Source of the DNA: Perilla frutescens
Taxonomy: Eukaryota > Streptophyta > Magnoliopsida > Lamiales > Lamiaceae
Direction: 5' to 3'
DNA length: 64,000 nt
Assembly (NCBI GenBank): GCA_026008535.1
Contig: BRKX01000019.1
Coordinates: forward strand, 29,888,977 to 29,952,976
Under the pieces are notes generated by a model that had not been told where the DNA came from, did not search any database, and saw nothing but the letters and a program-made list of their open reading frames with translations. Below are positions 11,045 through 22,864 of this stretch, piece by piece (the stretch's first letter is position 1; the number at the start of each line of letters is the position of its first letter). The position numbers were made by a program, and so were the translations under genes.

Positions 11045-11696
11045 AAGAAGTAGCAAAACTTTAAGTTTTATTCAAAGTCCCATTCTAGTTCTCAAGTAGT
11101 TCTAGGGTTGGATTGCTATCGAGAAGATCACCAAGTGAAGTAAGTTTCATGGGATTTATTTTCACGGGATTTACTTTTGAGTATCAGCTCATTCTACTTT
11201 AATCATCATCGTCGATTCCATCTTCACCAACACATGCCCAGTATCAAACATTCGTATCATATCATCCTCTCAAGTCCAATTCGAGTGCCATTCACAAGTG
11301 ATCGTGCCAATCCATCGAGTTCAATCCATACGTGTTCAACTCATCACCAACAACACATATACCATAAGTTCTTTTTACCCTATCATATCCTATCTACACC
11401 AAGCCCTTTTTCACCTATATATCACATCTCATACACTTTCATTACCTTACCCAAGTTACCGAGCCTATTCAGTCCTCGTTGATTTGGATTTATGTTATTT
11501 TGTGTGTCATAGTGTAAGTGTCTTAATTAGGTCTAGTTCTACACATATAGATATTTTCGTGTTTTATTGTAATTCCACATACCTTGAATAATTTTGAGTC
11601 ATTAGTCAAGTGAGCTAGAACCCTTGCATGACGTCGTGCGTTCGATCTTGGTTATCCACATACCAAGTGTGTTGTGTCCTATACCGGGTCACATCA
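10659..11696 (+). repeat. Ty3/gypsy LTR, shared by two tandem G1 units
   Basis: The LTR begins TGTGTGCATGG after a purine-rich tract (GCAAGAGGAAG, 10641-10651) and ends ACATCA just before a primer-binding-like site at 11703. A TATA box (TATAAATA, 10934-10941) lies about 275 bases in. Sequence to the left is the tail of one polyprotein and sequence to the right leads to a gag gene, so a single LTR serves as the 3' LTR of one unit and the 5' LTR of the next. Small ORFs inside (11177-11591) are chance readings. Confidence 0.6.
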
Positions 11697-11702
11697 TAAA
11701 AG

Positions 11703-11715
11703 TGGTATTAAAGCC
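11703..11715 (+). promoter_or_regulatory. Degenerate primer-binding site of G1 (initiator-Met tRNA type)
   Basis: TGGTATTAAAGCC differs by two bases from TGGTATCAGAGCC, the usual plant initiator-Met tRNA complement. It lies 6 bases after the end of the LTR. Confidence 0.6.
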
Positions 11716-12567
11716 ATGACGGCTTTGATGTTCGTGGTTCGACTTTATTTCATTTACTTCGTTTAGTGTCGTTTGTTTAGGTGCCATGTCTATTAAGTTG
11801 TAATAGACTAGTTGTTCATTAAAAAAAGTTCTCGTTCAAAAAAAAAAGAATCGGCTAAAAAAAAGAAGTGCCGATCGTAAAAAAAAATGTACAAAAAAAA
11901 GATCCGACAAAAAGAAGAAAAAGAATTCAATTTTATTCATAGTTTCCTTTTGGAGTTTATTTTATTTTTGGTTCTTTCCATCTAGTAATATTTTATTTTT
12001 GGTAGTTTCCTTTGAGTTGTAATTTATTTTTGGAGTCTTTCCTTATAGAGTCTAGTCTAATTAGGTTATTTAGATTGTGTCATACTTGTGATACACATCC
12101 CAATCACCTTTTTTCCTTCTTATCTTCTTATTTCCTTTTTTTTCTAATTTTTACCTTCCATCCTTTTGGATTTATTTTTGGATCTCCTATTCTATTTGGG
12201 ACTTCAAAAATACATCTCAATTCTTTCTTTTCTACCCAAAATACACGACATCTACACTACATACCACTCATGACACTCATCATATACAACACCTTCATCT
12301 ACATTGCAGCCACACATCATACTTGGAGATAGCACATTCATCCTTATACCTTGATTGACTAGATCGAGACTGTGAAGAAAACTACATGAGCCGACCTTCA
12401 CCTAAGTTGTTCAACACATTCATATACACAATTTTCACACACTGTGCACCACACATACTTGAGAAAAAACACAAGAGATAAAAAGAAGAGTGTAAAACAA
12501 ATGAGAGAAAAGTGAGTACTGCGAGGTCCTTGTTTTCTTTTTCGTTTGTTCATTATTTGCAGGTACC
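11716..12567 (+). other. Untranslated leader of G1
   Basis: No gene is present. The sequence is A-rich at 11820-11920 with several poly-A runs separated by short GATC/GATCG words, then T/C-rich to about 12300. It ends with CAGGTACC immediately before the gag ATG, so a splice acceptor there is possible. Confidence 0.4.
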
Positions 12568-13476
12568 ATGAAGAAAGACGACATACCCGCATCGCCCAGC
12601 ACCCCATCAGATGACCCAATATCGTCTAAGGTACCTCAGGAGCGGGATTCTAAATACCACTTCGAAGCACTGTCCAGTCACTTCCAGAAGCAGCAACTAG
12701 CCATCTCAGACAAGATGGACAGTCTGATGCAGCAGTTTGAGCATCTTACTACTCGAGTTCAGCCGTACCAGATAGTTGTACCATGTAGAAAGCCCACAGT
12801 GCAAGAAGAAGAGCTCGAAGATGAGAGCAATGCAGAAGAGAGCTCAGAAGCCGAGTATGAGCCTCCACAGAGATGTGATCGACCACGAGGTTCACCTAGG
12901 CATGTAGTCCACGCCAATCAGTCCCGATATGGTGATACAGATAGTTTGCTCAATAACATCAAAATGAGTATCCTGGAGTTTGAAGGTCTACACAATCCCG
13001 ATCTCTATCTAGATTGGGAATGAAAACTAGACAAGATATTCGAATGTTATGACTTTCCAGAGCCGAAGAAAGTCTAGCCTCATTGGAGTTTAGAGGCTAT
13101 ACAGCCACTTGGTGGGAGTTTCAGCAGAACTGGCAATGCCGAGATCGCCATCAACCCATTGACATGTGGTGAGAGATGAAGGACGTCATGAGAGGATGCT
13201 TCATACCAATACGCTATGAGAGAGAGCTCGAGAATAAGCTCAACAAAATCAAGCAAGGTACGCATTCAATTGAAGAGTACCACAAAGAGCTCGAAACAGC
13301 TCTGAATCGCATTTGCAAAGAGGAGACACTCAATGCCACCATCATCCGGTACATCGAAGACATGAACCCAGATATAGCATGTGAAATCGAGCTCAAGGAC
13401 TTCATGAGTGTAGAAGAGATGGTGCACTACGCATCGATTGTAGAAAGACAGCTTCGAGAAGGCCGCCGTCATTCCC
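12568..13476 (+). pseudogene. G1 gag, 5' part (Ty3/gypsy), interrupted by Copia A
   Basis: This is the gag of a chromovirus-like gypsy element. The first 151 codons run from the ATG at 12568 with an N-terminal Ser/Pro-rich part, an acidic middle (EEELEDESNAEESSEAEYE) and the conserved-looking LEFEGLHNPDLYLDWE, then a TGA at 13021. After a decayed 150 bases the capsid-like domain continues from about 13176: MKDVMRGCFIPIRYER, then QGTHSIEEYHKELE, then the helical SVEEMVHYASIVERQLREGR. That order (M-R-FVP-Y, then S-V-EEY) is the standard retrotransposon gag domain. The gene is cut at 13476 by the Copia A LTR, and its zinc knuckle is at 23107. Confidence 0.75.
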
Positions 13477-14923
13477 TGTTGGTTTTGTATACTAGAAGAC
13501 TTATCTTTGTATACTTTTCTGATGATATGATGATATGAAATGAAAGTTATTGCAGTCACTGTTTGCATTTAGATTATGTTCTATAATTGTTCTATGCAAT
13601 GTTCCATATACTTACATTGTAGATGATATGGTGTGGGGAGTCACACGGTAAAATCATATCATTAGAACCTTGTATTGTATTAAAGAGCTCACGGCTTAGA
13701 TGGACCTGAACACACCATCGGTACACCGTAGAATAATCTGATAAGTTAGTTTATCTTGACTAACTGATTATTCTAGTACACTCGTTTGTGTATTGAGGAG
13801 GATCACGATAGGATACTATTCTCTGTCTCGGACCCAGTTAGTGAGAGAATAAAGATCCACAGAGTTCAGGTTCTGAACTCATGTGATATTGGCGAACATA
13901 TGTGTGCGTTGTTTATTACTTTGATTTATCAATAAGTAAGATCTTTTCGTAGATCGAATTTCATATCTTGGGTAATAACAATGTATACATGATGTCTCGA
14001 GCAGTGTGCATGAGCACCGTGTCCTGGTGCGCCAGGTTGATGATGTTCTCTTGAGGAAATACAAGTCCATGTTGAAACCCTGCAGGTGGAATTTATTCCT
14101 TACATGGTAAAGCTTGTGTGGTACTACTCAAGGTTTTAGATGTTAATTAATTATAGCTGGCAGAGGCTGACATAATTAATTAATGAACATTATATCTTAA
14201 ACACGGGGAATGACTGGACTAAAGGAGAAAGCATATTCACAAATATGTATTAAATTGGTAGCTCAGTTTTTCTTCTTTAGTGGAATAAAAGTAAAACTTA
14301 ATTTATTTAGTTATATCCTAAGTTTATTGGATATTAGATATTAAATAAATTAGTGGGCCAATTTAATATTCTTCTAGATCCCTGTTGTAGCCCAATATGA
14401 CTAAAAGTGGACTGGATATAGAACTTGAGATAGAGGCCCAGCCCAGTAGGGCTGGAACATGAAATTTCGCCCCTCCCTATATATAAGGGGAGGGGGGCAC
14501 GAAATTTTAATGATATTAATCATAAGAAATCAGCCCCTCTTTGTCTCTCAAAGTTATCCACAGATTTCACAATTCTATCTCGTAGATTTCAGCCCACTCT
14601 GAATCTAGATACAGTCCGGGAATACAACAGAAGATCTTGGAGTGGAATTGTGCAGTGGCCGTGTGTGTGATATAAGTGGTGCCATTATCATTGTTCATTC
14701 AACAACAAGATTAGATCTGTAATCTTGTCCTCAGACCGTCTGTTGATTTGTAAGTAGATTCATTTTCTATGTCTTCCGATTTATTAGAATCGAATCTGCT
14801 TTGCATGCTTTTTGATTAGACTGTGATAAACATGCATGTGGCATAAAATTATGATTTTCATGAACATGGATTAATGAACAACCAAATAGATCATGCGGTG
14901 GTTTAATTCGAAAAACCTCAACA
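13477..14923 (+). repeat. Copia A 5' LTR
   Basis: TGTTGG...CAACA ends. A TATA box (TATATATAA, 14479-14487) sits inside a CCCCTCC/GGGGAGG inverted repeat. An AT-rich hairpin of the form TTAATTAATTAT / ATAATTAATTAA lies at about 14142-14185. A strong splice-donor-like GTAAGT lies at 14750-14755 in U5. Confidence 0.92.
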
Positions 14924-14924
14924 G

Positions 14925-14936
14925 TGGTATCAGAGC
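14925..14936 (+). promoter_or_regulatory. Copia A primer-binding site
   Basis: TGGTATCAGAGC is an exact complement of the plant initiator-Met tRNA 3' end. It sits one base after the 5' LTR and would prime minus-strand synthesis. Confidence 0.95.
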
Positions 14937-17397
14937 TAGGTTTTGGCACTGTTCTAGGATTAATTCGAGCATAAATTCGAATTGCATAATTAAATTTGAT
15001 GATGAATTTATGGTGTTTAAATTTTCAGATTTAATTAGCCATGTATTTCGATTTTATGGTATTCAAAACTTGGAAGAATTCGAGATATAAAAATCGAGAA
15101 TTCTAGTTTTGAGGGTACTTGAATTTTCGGTCACTATGGGATTAAATTTGGATGATATTTGATGTTTTTCAAATTTCCAGATCTAATCCTCATAGGGGTC
15201 GAAAATTTAGATGTCAAAAATTTCATTTTTTGATGTGTTAAAATTCCCTAATTTGGTGTAGTAATTTTCGGCACTTTTGGAATTAAGTTTGGATGATGTT
15301 TTGATGAAGATCAAATTTCCAGATTTATTTCCTAGTGTGGATCGAAAATTATGAAGATTAAAAAAGGAATAGGTATTTTTTGATGTATATCTTAATATAC
15401 CTAATTCTAATCTAGATAGGTTTGAAATTAGAATTATAAATTTGGTAATTTATGAAGTGGATCAAAATCTCCAGATTTTTAATTCTTGAAATTTTTGAAA
15501 CCTAGCTATAATATTTGGAATAGTTTTTTGATTAATGTCAAAATTTCCAAATGTAAAATTTAGAGTAATTTTCGAAATTATTTAATAAAATTGGAAAAGG
15601 TTTTGATGGAAATCAAATTTCCAGATTTATTTAATGATGTATTTCAAAAATTATGAGATTGGATTAAGATTTGATATTATTTGATGTATATCTTAATTTA
15701 CCTAATTTTGATCTAGATAGATTTGAAAATAGAATTTTTAATTTGGAATAATTTGAAGTGGATCAAATTTCCAGATTTATTATTTGGTATATTTTCGAAA
15801 ATCTTAGATTTAAATTGGATATGGTGATTTTGGATATATACAAATAATTATCAAAATCTAATTGTGATAAGAATTTGATTTTGGATAGGATTTGAATGAT
15901 TTTGAAGAGGATCAAATCTTCAAACCTTATCCTTAAAGATTTAGATTCTTATGGATAATATTTGGATTAGATTTTTGATATATATCAATATATCCAATTA
16001 TTATTTAATTAGGGAGGTTTGAAAATATTAAATAAATTTGGTGGATAAATACAAATAATTTCCATATTTATTTTAAGAGATATTTTCGAAAATAATAAGT
16101 TTAAAAATTGGTGGATAATTATTTTAATTTCCAATTTTTATCTTGTGGATAATATCGAATTAATTAATTTAATTAATTGTTAAATTCGATTATTATTTAA
16201 TATACATGCATAGATATCATATGTTATTTTATGTGGATCATTTAATAAATGATTGTTGGATTTGTAGACTGTATTTGTTTGCAGGTTTACCAACTATCAT
16301 GAGTCTTTTATTTTATGTGATGTATGTTTATGTTGAATGAATGTTGGTCGTATGCCGGTGTGGCTACGTGATTTTTATCCATGAGAAAATCCATGGATTA
16401 GGTCTAAGTTTTATTTTACGTTGTTTTAATGTAATAGATATAAAACTGTTAGGCCGAGTTTTGAGTTGTAATTTTTATTCTAGCAATATTAGATTTTTCC
16501 TTTTGGAATAGATAGTCTGTATTGAATAAAGATCGGAGATCAACTTAAAGAAGGAAAGTAGTTCAGCACCAAGGTTCACCGGTTCATGTCCCGAAACCCT
16601 AAATGGAGCTAGGGTTTTTGGCGAGGCGCGGTGAAGGGACGGCGGCCACAAGCCTGTTCTGGAGCTGACTTTCCAGTTTTATCTCATCAATCAACATGAG
16701 ATATAAGCCATGATAGTTGGATTATTATTATTATTGCTTATTATGTTGAAGCATGCAATGGATGTTTATCATTTTATGTTATGTTTGCATGTTCGATAAT
16801 GGGATAAAATGAAACCTCAAACATAAATAACTAAGTCGGAGAGATTCATACCAAAGTATGTAGAAATCTCCTACGGTCCCCATTAATATCTGGTTTAATT
16901 GAGAAGTGATGGGCATGCGCGTGGACATCGGTCTTCCTCCATATCGGATGTGTCATATCAAAGATTTCTCTAGAAATTAAATCCCCTAAATGGATAGCTG
17001 TAGAAGACTATTAGAACTAACTGACTCCTCCATCTGGAGCGGTTAAATTCGAATAGTGATCTTGGTGCGAAGATAATGGTATGCACACTTAGATATAATT
17101 TATTGATAAACGTCGACACGATCGTGGCTTATCAGTTAGACTATTACATGACCGTGTTTTTATCCGGCTATTAATTTGCTTGTTGTAAGGAAATTCAACT
17201 GGAGGCAAATTAAAGGTTTAACCTATTTAAAAATGAGATTTATAAACTTCCACACAATCATGGCTTATAGAAATCCTTTTTAAAGTGTCGGTGGAAAAGT
17301 ATATAATTTTTGTGAGGTTTTCGATTATATACTGTTTATCCTAAACGTGTTTTGTGACTGTACTGCATGTTTTAATTTCAGTTATTTCATATCATCA
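14937..17397 (+). other. Copia A leader (about 2.5 kb), reiterated and probably spliced
   Basis: No gene is present. From 15120 to 16140 a degenerate unit recurs at roughly 100-170-base spacing, with the words TCAAATTTCCAGATTTA and TTTCGAAAAT. The leader ends in a pyrimidine-rich acceptor, TTTTAATTTCAG (17370-17381), 16 bases before the gag ATG. The only strong donor that I see is GTAAGT in the LTR at 14750. Splicing between them would remove about 2.6 kb. The same donor and acceptor are kept in Copia B. Confidence 0.6.
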
Positions 17398-18490
17398 ATG
17401 GCACTCTCCAATCTGTCCTCAATCCTCAAAGAAAACAAACTTGTCGGTGAAAACTATAATGACTGGATTCGTAATCTTAACTTGGTACTTGTTGCTGAGG
17501 TACACAAGTTTGTACTTGAAGAGGTTTGTCCTCAGACGCCAAATGAGGGTTGTGACGAAGCCCAAAAGGTTGCATAAGATAAGTGGGTTAGGTCTAATAT
17601 GATAGCACGTTGTTACATCTTGGCATCTATGACAAGTGTGCTGTAACATCAACATGAGCCTATGAAAACCGCTTATGATATCATGTACAACCTTAGGCAG
17701 CTATTCGGTCATCAGAACCGCTCGGCACGCCATTTGGCAATGAAGAAACTAATGGATGCGAGAATGTCTAACTCCACACCTGTTAGGGATCACGTTCTCA
17801 TGATGATGGGGTATTTATCTGAGATCGAGACCTTGGGTGGAGAGCTAGATGGCGATTCTCAAATCGACATTGCTCTTCATAGCTTGTCCTCGAAGTTTGA
17901 GCAGTTTAGACTGAATTTTAACATGATTAAAAGGGATGTCAGCCTGACTGAACTACTCATAGACCTTCAGGCGGCTGAATTGGTCCAAAAGAGCAGTCCT
18001 AAGGCCCACATAGCTGAAAAAGGAGCGTTTTCTTCTGGTGGAAAAAGGAAGAAGAGAAACGCACCTAAGAAGGTTGCAGATGAGGCACCTAAGGCAAAGA
18101 AGCCAAAGGCGAAGATTCCTCCCGAGGAATTCAAGTCGAATACTAAGTGTTTCAAGTACGGCCAACCAGGTCACTAGAAGGCGGCGTGTCCTAACAAGAA
18201 GAAGAAGAGAGGTACATCTCACACTCTGGTTGTAGAAACATGTTTAACAACTTGTTCTACCCAGTCATGGGTAGTAGATACTGGAGCTACTGATCATGTT
18301 TGCATGTCTTTACAGGGGTTCCTGGTAAAAAGACAGCTGAGTGAGAATGAGATCACCGTCTACACGGGTAATGCTACAAGAGTGGTGGCTATTGCAGTGG
18401 GAGACGTTGTTTTACCTTTCAGTAGTGATAGAACTTTGGTTTTGAAAGATTGTCTTTATGTGCCTGGTTTTAGGCGAAACATAATTTCAA
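17398..18490 (+). pseudogene. Copia A gag and protease, with stops
   Basis: The gag starts at the ATG at 17398 (MALSNLSSILKENKL, then YNDWIRNLNLVL). The DUF4219/UBN2-like gag region follows, with SEIETLGGELDGDSQIDIAL and FNMIKRDVSLTELL. Stops are at 17575-17577, 17644-17646 and 18175-18177. The nucleocapsid zinc knuckle is doubly damaged: in C-x2-C-x4-H-x4-C the second Cys is Tyr (CFKYGQPGH), and the residue after the His is a stop. The Copia B copy keeps both. The aspartic protease motif VVDTGATDHVC is intact (about 18270-18303). A one-base deletion in the codons at about 18490, relative to Copia B, ends this frame at 18499-18501. Confidence 0.85.
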
Positions 18491-21336
18491 TTTCAAATTG
18501 ATTACGGATGGATATTCTGTTTCTTTTGATAACAAAGTAGTTATCTTTAGTGGTAAACATTTTATCTATTCTGGCACATTGGATGGACACTTAAACTTTC
18601 TTAAATCAACTGAAAACACTACGCAAAGACAACTGTTGAATACATCGATCATAAACCCTAACAAGAGAAAAGAAACTTCAGAATTAAATCAAACCTATCT
18701 TTGGCATCTAAGGCTAGGTCATATTAACCTTCAGAGGATACAAAGGCTTGTAAATGATGGACCATTGTCTTCTTTGGTACTGGAATCATTTCCTTTGTGT
18801 GAATCCTGTTTAGAAGGTAAAATGATTGAGCGTCCTTTCCAGTCAAAAGGGAATAGATCCGAAGGGATATTAGATTTGATTCACTCTGAGCTGTGCAGCC
18901 CTATGTCAGTTCAAGCTCAAGGAGGGTTCGAGTATTTCATCACTCTCATTGATGATTACTCTAGATACGGTTATATCTACCTGTTACGTCGCAAGTCTGA
19001 ATGCTTTGAGAAATTCAAAGTGTTTAAGGCAGAAGTGGAGAAACGAACAGGCAGAAGTATCAAGTCACTACGTTCTGATCGTGGTGGTGAGTACCTCTTG
19101 AGTGAATTTAGGGATTACATGGTAGAGAATGGGATTACTTCCCAGCTGACTGCGCCGGGAACACTACAACAGAATGGTGTGGCAGAAAGAAGGAATCGTA
19201 CACTGTTAGAGATGGTTAGATCGATGATGAGTTATTCTGAGTTGCGAATTTCATTCTGGGGATATGCCCTGGAACCAGCAGCCTATATTCTTAACTTGGT
19301 TCCGTCAAAATCAGTTCCTTCTACGCCCACAGAATTATGAATTGCACGAAAGCCCAGTTTGAACCATATTCGGATTTGGGGTAGCCCTGCACATGTGTTG
19401 GATAAGGAAGCTGATAAGCTGGCTCCTCATACTGATGTAAGGCTATTCGTTGGATATCCTAGAGGAACGAAAGGTGGTTTATTTTGTAGTCCTAAGGATC
19501 AGAAGATCATTGTTAGCACCAATGCTCGATTCTTAGAGGAAGACTATGTGATAAATCACAAACCAAGGAGTCAAATCATCCTTGAGGAGTTAAGGGAAGG
19601 ATCGAATCCTACACCAGTTGTACAAGAAGAGGAACCACCAAACACTGCACAACGTGTCACGGAAGTACAAAAACTGCCTCGTCGCAATAGGAGGGTTGTA
19701 CACCAACGTGATAGATTTATTGGTCTGGGAGAGGCTTCAAATTTCCCTGAGGGACTAAATGAATTGGATCCCAGGACCTATGACGTGGCAATTCGAGATA
19801 AAGATGCAGATTCTTGGAAAACTGCAATGCAATTTGAGATTGGATTTATGGATCACAATCAAGTCTGGGAGCTCGTAGAACCACAAGATGGGATTAAACC
19901 CATTGGGTGTAAATGGATCTACAAGCACAAGAGAGGAGCTGACGGGAAGGTTGAAACCTTCAAAGCTAGATTGGTAGCGAAAGGGTACACTGAGAAAGAA
20001 GGGATCGATTATGAGGAAACCTTTTCACCGGTAGCCATGTTTAAGTCAATCCGGATTCTCTTGTCAATTTCCGCTCATTTAGATTATGAGATCTGGCAGA
20101 TGGATGTCAAGATAGCTTTCCTAAATGGAAGTCTTGAAGAAAACATTCACATGAGACAACCAGAGGGATTTATTACTAAAGGCCAAGAGCACTTGGTGTG
20201 CAAGCTTAAGAGATCCATTTATGGACTTAAGCAGACATCGAGATCTTGGAACATCCAATTTGACGAGGTTATCCAGTCATATGGATTCGTGCAAAGTCCA
20301 TATGAGAGCTGTGTATACAAGAAATGTGATAGAAACGTGGTGTCATTCCTCGTACTTTATGTTGATGACACCATGCTTATTGGAAACAGTAAGAAGAAGT
20401 TATCTAACATTAGGGTGTGCTTGTCCAAGCAGTTCGATATGAAGGATCTGGATAAAGTTGGACATGTCCTTGGCATCAAGATCATTCGAGATCGCCAGAA
20501 AAGGATGTTATGTCTGTCCCAGGTGACTTATATCGATACAGTGCTAGCTAGGTTTAGCATGCAAGATTCTAAGAAAGGTTTTATACCTTACAGGCATGGA
20601 ATTCATCTATCTAAGAAAATGTGTCCCCAAACACAGTCTGAGATAGAACAAATGAAGAAAGTACCATATGCTTCGGCTGTGGGAAATTTGATATATATGC
20701 TATGCACTAGGCCTGATATATGTTATGTCGTTGGCATAGTAAGCATATATCAGTCTAACCCTGGACAAGGTCACTGGACTGCGGTCAAAAACATTCTCAA
20801 GTACCTTAAAAGGACTCGAGACTACATGTTGGTTTTCCGCTCTGATAGTCTAGTACCTTTAGGTTATACGGACTCAGATTTTCAAACTGACAAAGATCAG
20901 AGTAAGTCTACCTCGGGCTATGTGTTTAGATTAGGAGGTGGAGCCATTGCATGGAGGAGCATTAAGCAGAAATGCATTGCGGATTCCACCATGGAAGCTG
21001 AATATGTAGCTGCTTCTGAGGATGCAAAAGAGGTTGTCTGGCTCCACGGGTTCCTATTGGGCTTGGGCGTGGTTCCTAGTTTGCCTAAGACTATCACGAT
21101 ATAATTCCGGTGCAGTGGCAAACTCGAAGGAACCTAGAGCTCACAATGAAAGTAAACACATAGAGAGAAAGTACCATCTTATATAAGAAATCGTTAAGAA
21201 AGGAGACGTGGCGGTGGTCAAGATTGCATCGGAGGACAACCTGGCTGATCTATTCACGAAGAGCCTGCCGGCTAAGACCTTTGATGGTCACGTGGAGAAA
21301 ATGGGAGTCAGATGCAGACCGAGGGGCGCAGTTTGA
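18491..21336 (+). pseudogene. Copia A pol (integrase, reverse transcriptase, RNase H), broken
   Basis: After the frameshift, the GAG-pre-integrase segment (HLRLGHINLQRIQRL, CESCLEGK) leads into integrase. The first catalytic Asp position is Glu (DLIHSELCSPM; Copia B has Asp). The second Asp (LRSDRGGEY) and the Glu (NGVAERRNRTLLEM) are present. A TGA at 19337-19339 replaces a Trp codon seen in Copia B. Reverse transcriptase keeps QMDVKIAFLNG and the catalytic LYVDDTMLIGN. RNase H keeps YTDSDFQTD and AEYVAAS. An 8-base deletion near 21100 then removes the Cys-Asp of the last conserved RNase H motif and shifts the frame. The tail resumes as SGAVANSKEPRAHN and ends at a TGA at 21334-21336, with one more stop inside. 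Confidence 0.9.
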
Positions 21337-21399
21337 GTCGATAGCTTTGATTGGAGAGTTAGCCTGTTAGTTTACATGCTTGAAAGACATGCTTCAAGT

Positions 21400-21412
21400 A
21401 TAAGTGGGAGAT
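21400..21412 (+). promoter_or_regulatory. Copia A polypurine tract
   Basis: ATAAGTGGGAGAT lies directly before the 3' LTR and would be the plus-strand primer. The same tract precedes both 3' LTR copies of Copia B. Confidence 0.9.
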
Positions 21413-22864
21413 TGTTGGTTTTGTATACTAGAAGACTTGTCTTTGTATACTTTTCTGATGATATGATGATATGAAATGAAAGTTATTGCAGTCACTGTTT
21501 GCATTTAGATTATGTTCTATAATTGTTCTATGCAATGTTCCATATACTTACATTGTAGATGATATGGTGTGGGGTGGGGAATCACACGGTAAGATCATAT
21601 CATTAGAACCTTGTATTGTATTAAAGAGCTCACGGCTTAGATGGACCTGAACACACCATCGGTACACCGTAGAATAATCTGATAAGTTAGTTTATCTTGA
21701 CTAACTGATTATTCTAGTACACTCGTTTGTGTATTGAGGAGGATCATGATAGAATACTATTCTCTGTCTCTGACCCAGTTAGTGAGAGAATAAAGATCCA
21801 CAGAGTTCAGGTTCTGAACTCATGTGATATTGGCGAACATATGTGTGCGTTGTTTATTACTTTGATTTATCAATAAGTAAGATCTTTTCGTAGATCGAAT
21901 TTCATATCTTGGGTAATAACAATGTATACATGATGTCTCGAGCAGTGTGCATGAGCACCGTGTCCTGGTGCGCCAGGTTGATGATGTTCTCTTGAGGAAA
22001 TACAAGTTCATGTTGAAACCCTGCAGGTGGAATTTATTCCTTACATGGTAAAGCTTGTGTGGTACTACTCAAGGTTTTAGATGTTAATTAATTATAGCTG
22101 TCAGAGGCTGACATAATTAATTAATGAACATTATATCTTAAACACGGGGAATGACTGGACTAAAGGAGAAAGCATATTCGCAAATATGTATTAAATTGGT
22201 AGGTCAGTTTTTCTTCTTTAGTGGAATAAAAGTAAAACTTAATTTATTTAATTATATCCTAAGTTTATTGGATATTAGATATTAAATAAATTAGTGGGCC
22301 AATTTAATATTCTTCTAGATCCCTGTTGTAGCCCAATATGACTAAAAGTGGACTGGATATAGAACTTGAGATAGAGGCCCAGCCCAGTAGGGCTGGAACA
22401 TGAAATTTCGCCCCTCCCCTTATATAAGGGGAGGGGGGCACAAAATTTATACATTATTTATCATAAGAAATCAGCCCCTCTTTGTCTCTCAAAGTTATCC
22501 ACAGATTTCACAATTCTATCTAGTAGATTTCAGCCCACTCTGAATCTAGATACAGTCCGGGAATACAACAGAAGATCTTGGAGTGGAATTGTGCAGTGGC
22601 CGTGTGTGTGACATAAGTGGTGCCATTATCATTGTTCATTCAACAACAAGATTAGATCTGTAATCTTGTCCTCAGACCGTCTGTTGATTTGTAAGTAGAT
22701 TCATTTTCTATGTCTTCCGCTTTATTAGAATCGAATCTGTTTTACATGCTTTTTGATTAGACTGTGATAAACATGCATGTGGCATAAAATTATGATTTGC
22801 ATGAACATGGATTAATGAACAACCAAATAGATCCTGCGGTGGTTTAATTCAAAAAACCCCAACA
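21413..22864 (+). repeat. Copia A 3' LTR
   Basis: TGTTGG...CCAACA ends, about 98% identical to the 5' LTR, with a 5-base insertion (GGGTGGGGA against GGGGA) near 21574. The TATA region reads CCCTTATATAAGGG, a perfect palindrome. It differs from the 5' LTR there. Confidence 0.92.

Larger units (their letters stand above)
13477..22864 (+). mobile_element. Copia A: near-complete Ty1/copia element inserted in G1 gag
   Basis: The 9388-bp element has two LTRs of 1447 and 1452 bp, a primer-binding site, a long leader, gag-pol and a polypurine tract in canonical order (protease, integrase, reverse transcriptase, RNase H). The flanking 5-mers are TTCCC (13472-13476) and TTTCC (22865-22869), a target duplication with one mismatch. 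G1 gag text stops at the left end and resumes at the right end, which confirms the insertion. I counted about 28 substitutions between the LTRs, so they are about 98% identical. Stops and frameshifts make it non-autonomous. Confidence 0.93.

Noticed and set aside
11177..11591. Two overlapping plus-strand ORFs of about 100 codons
   Set aside because: They lie inside the G1 LTR, are rich in Ser, His and Pro and overlap in different frames, so they are chance readings.
12012..12332. 106-codon Phe-rich plus-strand ORF that looks like membrane segments
   Set aside because: It comes from T-rich leader sequence of G1. No conserved context.
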